Origin: Luteimonas huabeiensis HB2
Lineage (GTDB): Bacteria; Pseudomonadota; Gammaproteobacteria; Xanthomonadales; Xanthomonadaceae
Direction: 5' to 3'
Assembly (NCBI RefSeq): GCF_000559025.1
Contig: NZ_JAAN01000036.1
Span: forward strand, 1 to 64,000
Length of the DNA stretch: 64,000 bases
Shown: positions 9,735-22,358 of the stretch, one piece after another
Position numbering within the stretch: the first letter of the stretch is position 1
Layout: each line of letters begins with the position of its first letter
Notes under the pieces: model-generated
What the model saw: the letters and a program-made list of their open reading frames with translations, nothing else
What the model was told of the DNA's origin: nothing
The model's database searches: none
Translations under genes and position numbers: made by a program

Positions 9735-10430
9735 CTACGCGCGCGCGCGGCGCCGCCAGGCCAGGCCGGCGACGAGGGCCAGCAGCAGCACCGCCGCCAG
9801 CCCGTAGCGCCAGCGCACCGGGCCGGCGGGCGCTTCGGCGGATGCGGAGGGCGCTCGCGTCTCGATGGCGGCCTCCTGCGACACCGCGACCCAGCCACCG
9901 GGCCCGGGCACGAAGCCCGCCTCCGGCGGCAGCACCAGTTCGGCCCAGCGGATCCGCAGGTCGCCGGCCCGCGGCCGCTGCGGATCGGCGGCGGTGGTGA
10001 GCACGTCGCCGCTGACCTGGAAGGTCGCGGCGAGATTGGGCGGCAGCAGGTCCGGATCGGGATGCAGCAGCCGCCACTCGCCCGCGCGCTCCAGCAGTTC
10101 GGGGACGAGATCGCGGCCGTCCGGCATGCGCGCCGGGGTGCGCCACGCGGCGGCGGCGACGGGCAGGTCGGCCGGGTTGCGATGGCCCGCCTCCAGGCCG
10201 TCGGCGGGGACCGGCAGCTCGCGCCAGGCCAGCCGGTCGCCCTGCGCGCCCGGCACCCACTGCACCATCTGCACTTCGCGACGCAGCGCGTAGCCGTCGC
10301 TGGCGATGCCGAACTCCGGGTCCTGCAGCCGCTCCAGCGGCCGCGGCCGCGCCGGCGCCTCGCCGACCGGGCCTTGCGCCGGCGCCGGCAACGCGAGCGC
10401 CAGCAGCAAGGCCGCGAACGCCGCGCGCAT
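9735..10430 (-). CDS. TMEM43 (DUF1625)-like membrane protein, short form
   Basis: A 231-residue protein with a signal peptide (about 1-19) and one C-terminal membrane helix (about 208-224, followed by RRRARA). The core DPEFGIASDGYALRREVQMV and the QWVP that follows, with a later GHRNP, resembles the TMEM43/DUF1625 family. Family members are usually nearer 400 residues with several membrane helices, so this is a reduced version. Its start codon shares one base with the stop of the metallo-hydrolase gene (TGATG), so the pair is coupled. The biochemical function is unknown. The tail is exposed on the cytoplasmic side if the signal peptide is used. Confidence 0.6.
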   Translation of the reverse strand: MRAAFAALLLALALPAPAQGPVGEAPARPRPLERLQDPEFGIASDGYALRREVQMVQWVPGAQGDRLAWRELPVPADGLEAGHRNPADLPVAAAAWRTPARMPDGRDLVPELLERAGEWRLLHPDPDLLPPNLAATFQVSGDVLTTAADPQRPRAGDLRIRWAELVLPPEAGFVPGPGGWVAVSQEAAIETRAPSASAEAPAGPVRWRYGLAAVLLLALVAGLAWRRRARA

Positions 10431-11320
10431 CAGCCGCCCAGCGCCCGCGCGCGCAGCGCCGGGGTCTCGTGCACGGGCGCGTAGCGGCCGTTCTCGCCGC
10501 GCGTCACCCGCGCCAGTGCGATCTCGGGATCGTGGGTGAAGAACAGGGACACCTCGCGCGCCAGCGCGTCGGCCAGCAGCGCCGCCTTCTCGTCCACCAG
10601 CAGTTCCGGATTGCGGTCGTAGCCCATGCTGATCGGACCGTGCATCCAGGCCCGGCCGGGCACCAGGTCGGCGCAGAACACCACCCCGCCGTGCGGCCGG
10701 CCGTCGACCGTCGCCGGGCCGAGGATCTCGGCCAGCATCATGCCCGGCGTATGGCCGTCGCTGTAGCGGAAGCGCACCGCCTCGCCCAGCAGCGGCGAGC
10801 GGTCGCCCTCGACGAAGCGCAGCCGCCCGCTGGCCTCCAGCAGGCCCGGCAGCTCGGGGATGAAACTGGCGCGGTCGCGCGCATGGGGACGCGTCGCGCG
10901 CTCCCAGTGCGGGCGGCTGGTGAGGAACAGCGCGTTGGGGAACAGCAGCTCGGGCGCGGCGCCCTCGCGCCAGGCCGAGAGCAGGCCGCCGGCGTGGTCG
11001 AAGTGCAGGTGCGAGAGCACCACCACGTCGATGTCCTCGTGCGAGAAGCCGGCCTCGGCCAGCGAGTCGAGCAGCACGTGGCGATCCTCGACCACGCCGT
11101 AGCGGTCGCGCATCGCCGGATCGAAGAACGCGCCCACGCCGGTCTCGAACAGCACCGTGCGCCCGGCGATCGGCGTGGCCAGCAGCGCGCGCGTGGCCAG
11201 CGGAATGCGGTTGCGCTCGTCGGGCTGCGCCCAGCGCGTCCACAGCGCGCGCGGCGCGTTGCCGAACATCGCGCCGCCGTCGAGGCGCTGCGCGTTGCCT
11301 TGGATGGACCAGAGTTTCAT
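10430..11320 (-). CDS. MBL-fold metallo-hydrolase (lactonase-like)
   Basis: This 296-residue protein has the metallo-beta-lactamase fold: the zinc motif [10 protein letters not shown] (about 103-112), a later GHTPG with His ligand (about 189-193), FCADL supplying the bridging Asp, and a distal THDPE. There is no signal peptide, so it is cytoplasmic. The family includes N-acyl-homoserine lactonases, but also many hydrolases of other substrates, and the substrate cannot be told here. It is coupled to the TMEM43-like gene. Its upstream region is the 7-base repeat tract that also forms the end of ggt, and no clear ribosome-binding site is visible there. Confidence 0.8.
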   Translation of the reverse strand: MKLWSIQGNAQRLDGGAMFGNAPRALWTRWAQPDERNRIPLATRALLATPIAGRTVLFETGVGAFFDPAMRDRYGVVEDRHVLLDSLAEAGFSHEDIDVVVLSHLHFDHAGGLLSAWREGAAPELLFPNALFLTSRPHWERATRPHARDRASFIPELPGLLEASGRLRFVEGDRSPLLGEAVRFRYSDGHTPGMMLAEILGPATVDGRPHGGVVFCADLVPGRAWMHGPISMGYDRNPELLVDEKAALLADALAREVSLFFTHDPEIALARVTRGENGRYAPVHETPALRARALGG

Positions 11321-11350
11321 CTGCAGGGGCCGGGGGTCAGGGGTCAGGGG

Positions 11351-14029
<2,679 letters not shown>

Positions 14030-14078
14030 GGTGGAGTTCCTCCCCGTGGATGGATGATTCGGCATGGTTGGTGTCTGT

Positions 14079-14597
<519 letters not shown>

Positions 14598-14657
14598 TCA
14601 GGCGGTCCGGAAACGGGCCGCAAGTGTATCAGCGTCGCCGCGACGGGCGCGCGCCGG

Positions 14658-15227
14658 TCAGGCCCCTTCGTGGCGGTACAGTGCGTGCCGCGCCTCGCGG
14701 CTGCGGCCCTCGCGATGCAGCCGCCAGCCCGGCCCCGGCGCCGGCCCGCCGGCGGCGGGCGCCTCCAGGTACAGCCAGGCCGCGTCGGCCAGCCACGGCG
14801 GCAGCCGCTCCAGCGCGCCGGCCCACAGGCCGGCATCGAACGGCGGATCGAGGAAGACCGCATCGAAGCGCCCCATGAGCGGCGCGCGCAGGAACTCGAG
14901 GGCGTCGGCGCGCACCACCCGCACCGCCTCGCCCGCGTCCAGGCGCCGGACGCTGGCCTCGATCGCCGCCGCCAGCGCCGGATCGCGCTCCACCAGCACC
15001 GCCTCGCGCGCCCCGCGCGACACCGCCTCCAGCCCCAGCGCGCCGGTGCCGGCGAACAGGTCCAGCACGCGGGCGCCGGGCAATTGCGTCTGCAGCCAGT
15101 TGAACAGCGTCTCGCGGGCGCGATCCGAGGTCGGCCGCAGGCCCGGCGCGTCGGCCACCGGCAGCCGCGTGCCGCGCCAGCGGCCGCCGACGATGCGCAC
15201 GCTGCCGCCCGCGAGCGCTCGCGTCAT
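14658..15227 (-). CDS. rsmD: 16S rRNA (guanine(966)-N(2))-methyltransferase
   Basis: A 189-residue SAM-dependent enzyme that methylates G966 of 16S rRNA. Evidence is the [14 protein letters not shown] start, the [15 protein letters not shown] segment, the SAM loop [15 protein letters not shown] (about 53-67) and the catalytic FLDPPFD (about 125-131, DPPF in place of NPPY). ATG at 15227 is the first start giving the conserved N-terminus. In many gammaproteobacteria rsmD adjoins ftsY; here ftsY lies 24 kb away. Confidence 0.94.
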   Translation of the reverse strand: MTRALAGGSVRIVGGRWRGTRLPVADAPGLRPTSDRARETLFNWLQTQLPGARVLDLFAGTGALGLEAVSRGAREAVLVERDPALAAAIEASVRRLDAGEAVRVVRADALEFLRAPLMGRFDAVFLDPPFDAGLWAGALERLPPWLADAAWLYLEAPAAGGPAPGPGWRLHREGRSREARHALYRHEGA

Positions 15228-15446
15228 CGCGCGCCCCCGGTGCGGCGCGCGGGCATCGGCCCGGCGACGGGCGGCGCGGTGGACGGGCGTGGCATCGTGC
15301 ATGCGGGCATCGCGCAGATGATAGACGCAGCGCGCGCCGGCGGCGCCCGGCCGGTTGATTCGGGCCGGCGCGCCCACATCTGCCGCCCTGCCGCCGACGA
15401 TGCCGGCGGCGGCGCCGACCTGACCGATCCGGAGACCGCACCGACG

Positions 15447-17342
15447 ATGAGCACGGACACCCGCAAGGAGACCCTGGGCTTCCAGACCGAGGTGAAGCAG
15501 TTGCTGCACCTCATGATCCACTCGCTCTATTCCAACAAGGAGATCTTCCTGCGCGAGCTGGTCTCCAACGCCGCCGACGCCGCCGACAAGCTGCGCTTCG
15601 AGGCGATCGCCAATCCGGCCCTGCTGGAGGAAGACCCCAACTTGCGCATCCGCATCGGCTTCGACGCCGACGCGCGCACCGTGACCATCGACGACAACGG
15701 CATCGGCATGAGCCGCGACGAGGCGATCGCCCACCTCGGCACCATCGCCAAGTCGGGCACCGGCGACTTCCTCAAGGCGCTGTCGGGCGACCAGAAGAAG
15801 GACGCCAACCTGATCGGCCAGTTCGGCGTGGGCTTCTACAGCGCCTTCATCGTCGCCGACCGCGTGGACGTCTACAGCCGCCGCGCGGGCCTGCCCGCGG
15901 CCGAGGGCGTGCGCTGGTCGTCGGCGGGCGAAGGCGAGTTCGAGGTCGAGACCGTCGAGAAGCCCGATCGCGGCACCCGCATCGTGCTGCACCTGAAGGA
16001 CGGCGAGGAAGGCTTCGCCGACGGCTGGCGCCTGCGCGGCATCGTCAAGAAATACTCCGACCACATCGGCCTGCCGATCGAGATGCCGCGCGAACGCGGC
16101 GGCGAGGACGACGCCGGCCCGGAGTGGGAGGCCGTCAACCAGGCCAGCGCGCTGTGGACCCGGCCCAAGACCGAACTGAAGGACGAGGACTACCGCGCCT
16201 TCTACCAGCACCTCACCCACGACTTCGCCGACCCGCTGGCCTGGAGCCACAACAAGGTCGAAGGCAAGCTGGAGTACACCTCCCTGCTCTACCTGCCCTC
16301 GCGCGCGCCGTTCGACCTGTACCACCGCGACGGCGCCAAGGGCCTGAAGCTGTACGTGCAGCGCGTCTTCATCATGGACCAGGCCGAGCAGTTCCTGCCG
16401 CTGTACCTGCGCTTCGTGCGCGGCGTGGTGGACTCGGCCGACCTGTCGCTCAACGTCTCGCGCGAGATCCTGCAGTCCGGCCCGGTGATCGACTCGATGA
16501 AGGCGGCGCTGACCAAGCGCACCCTCGACCTGCTGGAGAAGCTCGCCCGCGAGCGGCCCGAGGACTACGCGACCTTCTGGCGCGAGTTCGGCCAGGTGCT
16601 GAAGGAAGGCCCGGCCGAGGACCACGGCAACCGCGAGCGTATCGCCGGCCTGCTGCGCTTCGCCTCCACCCACGACGCCTCCGGCGCGCAGAGCGTCTCG
16701 CTGGCCGACTACGTCGGCCGGATGAAGGACGGCCAGGACAAGCTGTACTACCTCACCGGCGAGAGCTGGGCGCAGGTCAAGGACAGCCCGCACCTGGAGG
16801 TCTTCCGCAAGAAGGGCATCGAGGTGCTGCTGCTGACCGACCGCATCGACGAATGGCTGATGGGCTACCTGACCGAGTTCGACGGCAAGCCGTTCGTCGA
16901 CGTGGCCCGCGGCGACCTCGACCTCGGCGCGCTCGACTCCGAGGAGGAGAAGCGCGCGATGGAGAGCGCCGCCAAGGACAAGCAGGCCCTGGCCGAACGT
17001 CTCAAGACCGCGCTGGGCGACGACGTGGCCGAAGTGCGCGTCTCGCACCGGCTCACCGACTCCCCCGCCATCCTCGCCATCGGCCCCGGCGACATCGGCC
17101 CGCAGATGCGCCAGATCCTGGAGGCCAGCGGCCAGAAGGTGCCCGAGAGCAAGCCGGTGTTCGAGTTCAATCCCGCCCACCCGCTGATCGCCAAGCTGGA
17201 CGCGGAGACCGACGCCGCCCGCTTCGAGGATCTCGCGCGGGTGCTGTTCGACCAGGCCGCGCTGGCCGTGGGCGACGGACTGCGCGATCCCGCCGCTTAC
17301 GTGAAGCGGCTCAACCGGCTGTTGCTGGAACTGGCGGGGTAA
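15447..17342 (+). CDS. htpG: molecular chaperone HtpG (Hsp90)
   Basis: A 631-residue ATP-dependent chaperone, full length for the family. The GHKL ATPase domain is at the N-terminus ([41 protein letters not shown]). The middle domain carries [10 protein letters not shown] and NVSREILQ, followed by the C-terminal dimerisation domain. It acts in the cytoplasm and is usually heat-induced. It is transcribed divergently from rsmD across 219 bases; I did not find a convincing sigma-32 promoter there. Confidence 0.98.
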   Translation: MSTDTRKETLGFQTEVKQLLHLMIHSLYSNKEIFLRELVSNAADAADKLRFEAIANPALLEEDPNLRIRIGFDADARTVTIDDNGIGMSRDEAIAHLGTIAKSGTGDFLKALSGDQKKDANLIGQFGVGFYSAFIVADRVDVYSRRAGLPAAEGVRWSSAGEGEFEVETVEKPDRGTRIVLHLKDGEEGFADGWRLRGIVKKYSDHIGLPIEMPRERGGEDDAGPEWEAVNQASALWTRPKTELKDEDYRAFYQHLTHDFADPLAWSHNKVEGKLEYTSLLYLPSRAPFDLYHRDGAKGLKLYVQRVFIMDQAEQFLPLYLRFVRGVVDSADLSLNVSREILQSGPVIDSMKAALTKRTLDLLEKLARERPEDYATFWREFGQVLKEGPAEDHGNRERIAGLLRFASTHDASGAQSVSLADYVGRMKDGQDKLYYLTGESWAQVKDSPHLEVFRKKGIEVLLLTDRIDEWLMGYLTEFDGKPFVDVARGDLDLGALDSEEEKRAMESAAKDKQALAERLKTALGDDVAEVRVSHRLTDSPAILAIGPGDIGPQMRQILEASGQKVPESKPVFEFNPAHPLIAKLDAETDAARFEDLARVLFDQAALAVGDGLRDPAAYVKRLNRLLLELAG

Positions 17343-17434
17343 GGGCGAGCGCGCGCCTGGGCGCTACCGCCTGGGCCGGACCGGCGTTCGATCTCGGCGC
17401 CGAAGTCGCGCCGCGCCCATAGCGGGCCCATGCC

Positions 17435-17550
17435 GTCCCTTCTCCCGCAAGCGGGGGCATGTCGTCCCTTCTTCCGCAAGCGGGGGCATGTCGTCCCTTC
17501 TTCCGCAAGCGGGCGCATCTCGTCCCTTCTCCCGCAAGCCGCGCAGCGCC
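17435..17550. repeat. four 29-base direct repeats with palindromic core
   Basis: Units begin at 17435, 17464, 17493 and 17522, an exact 29-base period. Each carries GTCCCTTCTYCCGCAAGCGG, where CCCGCAAGCGGG can fold on itself. The last unit is truncated and followed by unrelated sequence. They lie in the 434-base gap between htpG and the next gene, which otherwise holds only the inverted copies at 17601-17700. Confidence 0.8.
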
Positions 17551-17600
17551 GGATGAGGGCTGCTTTTGCACGCCTGCGGCGTGCCCCCATCCGCCTTCGG

Positions 17601-17700
17601 CACCTTCCCCCGCTTGCGGGGGAAGGGAAAAAGAGCATGCTCCCCGCTTGCGGGGGAAGGAAAAAGAGAGCGTGGCCCCCGCTCGCGGAGGACGGAGGTG
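17601..17700. repeat. inverted copies of the same REP-like element
   Basis: At least three copies read in the opposite orientation: CCGCTTGCGGGGGAAGG at about 17610-17626 and about 17645-17661, and a diverged copy near 17677-17695. With the direct copies at 17435-17550 they could form a long cruciform or an RNA hairpin. An 18-base core is shared with the window start. Confidence 0.7.
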
Positions 17701-17776
17701 CTTCGCGCGCTACGGCGATGGGCCAGGTCGGTCGCGCGCGGTCAGGACACACCGCGAACGGACTCGGGCGAAACGG

Positions 17777-18178
17777 TCAGGGCCGCGCCTCGGGCGCGCG
17801 ATCCCGGGCCCAGAACTCGACCAGGATCGTCATCATCGTCCACACCAGCAGGGTGGGACGGATCTGCCCGGGGACGAGGCCCTCCCCTTTCAGCATCATG
17901 TCGACGGCTTCCGGGAAGCAGGCGGCGTAGGCCAGGGCCAGGACCGCGTAGGCGACGCGATTGCGGCTCGAGGAGATGAAGAGGATGGTGATCACCGCGC
18001 CGGCCAGGAAGAACAGGACGAGCCCGAACTGAAGGCTGCTCAACCGCTCCGTGCCGGCCAGGACGAAGCCGAGGACGGCGCCGAAGAACATGTTCAGGCC
18101 GTTGAGATTGGCCCGGTACTCGCCGACGGACATCCGTCCGAGCCCGACCCTGCCCAACGCCGTCGCGAGCTTGCTCAC
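17777..18178 (-). CDS. hypothetical inner-membrane protein, 133 aa
   Basis: Four hydrophobic segments suggest an integral membrane protein (about 30-48, 51-69, 76-93, 105-125). Short basic or acidic loops separate them. The GTG start at 18178 is chosen for the GGGGAG 8 bases upstream; the frame before it is Cys/Arg-rich and not coding-like. No family is recognised. It stands alone between the repeat cluster and the arabinofuranosidase gene. Confidence 0.65.
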   Translation of the reverse strand: MSKLATALGRVGLGRMSVGEYRANLNGLNMFFGAVLGFVLAGTERLSSLQFGLVLFFLAGAVITILFISSSRNRVAYAVLALAYAACFPEAVDMMLKGEGLVPGQIRPTLLVWTMMTILVEFWARDRAPEARP

Positions 18179-18342
18179 CTGTCCTGCTCCCCTGTCGCAG
18201 CGCCCGCATCCGGCGCGCATGCGGCATCTTGTGGGCACGGCGAGGGTGCGTCAATCGGGACGTTCCGCCTCGCATGCGACGTGGCCGCCGGGTCGCGGCC
18301 GGCGGGCCTGGGTGGACCCGAAACCCGGTTGCGCGGGCGCGC

Positions 18343-20712
18343 CTACGGCAGCAGCCAGGCCCCGAACACGGGGCCGGCGGAATAGCCGTCCTCGGGCTCG
18401 ATGCGGATGCGCAGGCCGTCGGGCCGCGGGGTGCGCAGGGCGTCGGGCAGCGGGTAGTCGACGTCGACGAAGTCGTCGCCGCGGCCGCCGTCGAGCGCCT
18501 CGTCGGCCAGCCGCTCGCCGTCGGCGAGGATGGCGAAGCGGCGACGGTGCTCCTCGCCCCAGTAGCGCAGCCGCAGCCGGGCGGGCGCGGCGGCGGGGCG
18601 CAGCACGAACTCGAAGGCGCCGCCGCTGCGCGCGTCGCGGCCGCGCAGGCGGCGGTAGACCACGGCATGCGAGGCGCCTTCGGTGCGCAGGTCGTGGGCG
18701 CGCTCGCTGTCCTCGTCGCCCGGGGCCAGCCGGTCCAGGCTCCGCCGCGCGAGCGCGTCGTCGCGCTCGCGCGCGGCGTCCAGCGCCGCCTGGTAGGCGC
18801 GCCGGCCGTCGGCGTCGAGGCGACGGAAATAGACGGCGTAGCGGCGCTCGTGCAGCGCGTGGAACGGGGCCAGGCGCAGGCCCTCGGGGTGCGAAGGCGG
18901 CCGCGCGCGGGCGCCGCCGCCGGCGTCCGGCTCGAACGCGGTATCCGGGTCCAGCAGCGGCTCTCGTCCGTCCCAGGGCGCATCCGCCGGGCCGAGGTCG
19001 GCGGCCAGCACGCAGGGCCCGCGCCGCAGCGAGACCAGGCTCGGGTCGTCGGCGCAGGGCTCCACGCGCACCGGCATGGCGAAGTCCGCCTCGATGCGGT
19101 CGCCCTCGGCCCAGTCGCGGGCCAGGCGCAGATAGCCGTCCTGCGGGCGCAGCTCGATCGCCGCGCCGTTGACCTTCAGCGCGTGGCCGCCGGCCCAGTC
19201 CGGCAGCCGCAGGGCGATCGTGCGCGGCGCGCCGGCGTCGGCGCGCAGCACGGTCGCGACTACGGTTCCGCGCGCGGGCAGTCCGCTCTCCAGACGCAGC
19301 GCGAGGCCGTGCGCGGGGTCGTCGAGGATGGACGGGATGTACAGGTTCACGTGCAGCGCGCCATCGCCGAAGCGGAAGATGGCGTCGGAGAACTGCGCGT
19401 GGCTTTCCATGCCGGTGCCCACGCAGCACCAGAACGGGCCTTCGGGCTCGGAATAGCGCCGCGCCTCGCCGGTCTGCAGCGGGGTCATGTAGGTGTAGCG
19501 GCCGCCGTCGGGGTGCTGCTGCGAGAGCACGTGGTTGTAGAGCGCGCGCTCGTGGAAGTCGAACTGCCGCGCCTCGCCGCTCCAGGCGTGCACGTGCTGG
19601 GTCAGGCGCAGCATGTTGAGCGTGTTGCAGTGCTCGCAGGTCTGTTCGGTGACGTAGCGCGACAGCGTGCCGGGGCGCTGGAAGTACTCGCGGTCGGAGT
19701 TGCCGCCGATGGCGTAGCTGTGCGCGCCGGTCACGCGCTCCCAGAAGAACAGCACGGCGGCCGCGTCGTCCTGCCGGCCGTCGAGCTCGAACTGGCGCGC
19801 GGCGCCCAGCAGCTTGGGGATCTGGGTGTTGGCGTGCAGCCGCGCCAGTTCGTCGCGCCCGGCCGCCAGCGGGTCGAGCACGCGGGCGTGGTGGAAGCGC
19901 CGCGACAGCGCCAGCCAGCGCGCATCGCCGCTGCGCGCCGACAGCTCGGCCAGCGACTCGGGCATGCCGCCGAACTCGCACTCCAGCAGTTCCTGCATCT
20001 GCGCCTCGTCCAGCGGCGCCAGCCGGCGCTCGACGTGCGCGGCCAGGGCCACGGCCACCTCCAGCGCGTCGTCGCGGCCGCGGTAGCGGTGCGCGTCGAG
20101 CAGGCCGGCGAAGAGCTTGTGCCAGGTGTAGAACGGCGCCCAGCTGCCGTTGAGGTCGAACGGCCGCGCGCGGATCTCGCCGCGCTCGATCTCGTCGAGC
20201 ACGGCACGCCCGCCCTCGACGGTGCCGTCGTCGCGCTTGCGGGTGAAGCCGGCCACGTAGCCGTCGCCGCCGGCCGCCTGGCAGGCGCGCAGCTCGGCGA
20301 CGATGTGGTCCACGCGCCGGCCGCAGTCGGCGTCGCCGCCGTGGCCGTGCAGCAGCGCCAGCGCGCTGAGGTAGTGGCCCAGGGTGTGGCCGGCGATGGT
20401 GTCGGCCTCCCAGCCGCCGTAGGGCTCGGCCCTGGGCGCCAGCCCGGCCTGCTGGCGGAAGTTGTGCAGCAGGCGGTCCGGCGACAGCCGCAGCAGGTAG
20501 CCGCGCGTGGCCGCCACCTGCTCGGCGAAGACCGAGGGCAAGAGGCGCACGCTGCCGTCGGCGGGGGCGATGCGGCGCGCCGGCGCGAGCGCGGCGGCGC
20601 GCGGCCCGAAGCCGGCGATGCCGGCCGCCGCGGCCAGCGCGCACCAGCCCAGGAAGCGGCGCCGGCCGGGATCGAGAGGAACGGGTTCGTGGGCGAACGG
20701 GCGTACGCGCAT
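18343..20712 (-). CDS. GH127/GH146-type beta-L-arabinofuranosidase, Tat-exported
   Basis: A 789-residue glycoside hydrolase (DUF1680 superfamily). Residues 16-35 form a twin-arginine leader (GRRRFLGW), so it is exported folded. The catalytic (alpha/alpha)6 barrel shows GHTLGHYLSA, SWAPFYTWHKLFAGL, then E360-x-C362 in EHCNTLNML and the cysteine pair C429-C430 in FWCCVGTGMESHAQ. In characterised members these residues bind zinc and one Cys is the nucleophile. C-terminal beta domains follow. Characterised relatives remove beta-L-arabinofuranose, including from hydroxyproline-linked arabino-oligosaccharides of plant extensins. It is last in a unit with an amidohydrolase (16-base gap) and a TBDR. 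Exact linkage specificity cannot be read from sequence. Confidence 0.88.
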   Translation of the reverse strand: MRVRPFAHEPVPLDPGRRRFLGWCALAAAAGIAGFGPRAAALAPARRIAPADGSVRLLPSVFAEQVAATRGYLLRLSPDRLLHNFRQQAGLAPRAEPYGGWEADTIAGHTLGHYLSALALLHGHGGDADCGRRVDHIVAELRACQAAGGDGYVAGFTRKRDDGTVEGGRAVLDEIERGEIRARPFDLNGSWAPFYTWHKLFAGLLDAHRYRGRDDALEVAVALAAHVERRLAPLDEAQMQELLECEFGGMPESLAELSARSGDARWLALSRRFHHARVLDPLAAGRDELARLHANTQIPKLLGAARQFELDGRQDDAAAVLFFWERVTGAHSYAIGGNSDREYFQRPGTLSRYVTEQTCEHCNTLNMLRLTQHVHAWSGEARQFDFHERALYNHVLSQQHPDGGRYTYMTPLQTGEARRYSEPEGPFWCCVGTGMESHAQFSDAIFRFGDGALHVNLYIPSILDDPAHGLALRLESGLPARGTVVATVLRADAGAPRTIALRLPDWAGGHALKVNGAAIELRPQDGYLRLARDWAEGDRIEADFAMPVRVEPCADDPSLVSLRRGPCVLAADLGPADAPWDGREPLLDPDTAFEPDAGGGARARPPSHPEGLRLAPFHALHERRYAVYFRRLDADGRRAYQAALDAARERDDALARRSLDRLAPGDEDSERAHDLRTEGASHAVVYRRLRGRDARSGGAFEFVLRPAAAPARLRLRYWGEEHRRRFAILADGERLADEALDGGRGDDFVDVDYPLPDALRTPRPDGLRIRIEPEDGYSAGPVFGAWLLP

Positions 20713-20728
20713 GGGGCCTCCGGGTTCG

Positions 20729-22357
<1,629 letters not shown>

Positions 22358-22358
22358 C

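Noticed and set aside
10430..11320. Confident N-acyl-homoserine lactonase call
   Set aside because: Only the general metallo-beta-lactamase motifs are seen; lactonase specificity cannot be separated from other hydrolases by eye.
17435..17700. CRISPR array
   Set aside because: The 29-base period is continuous, with no variable spacers between repeats, and no cas genes are near; it is a tandem/inverted REP-like cluster.
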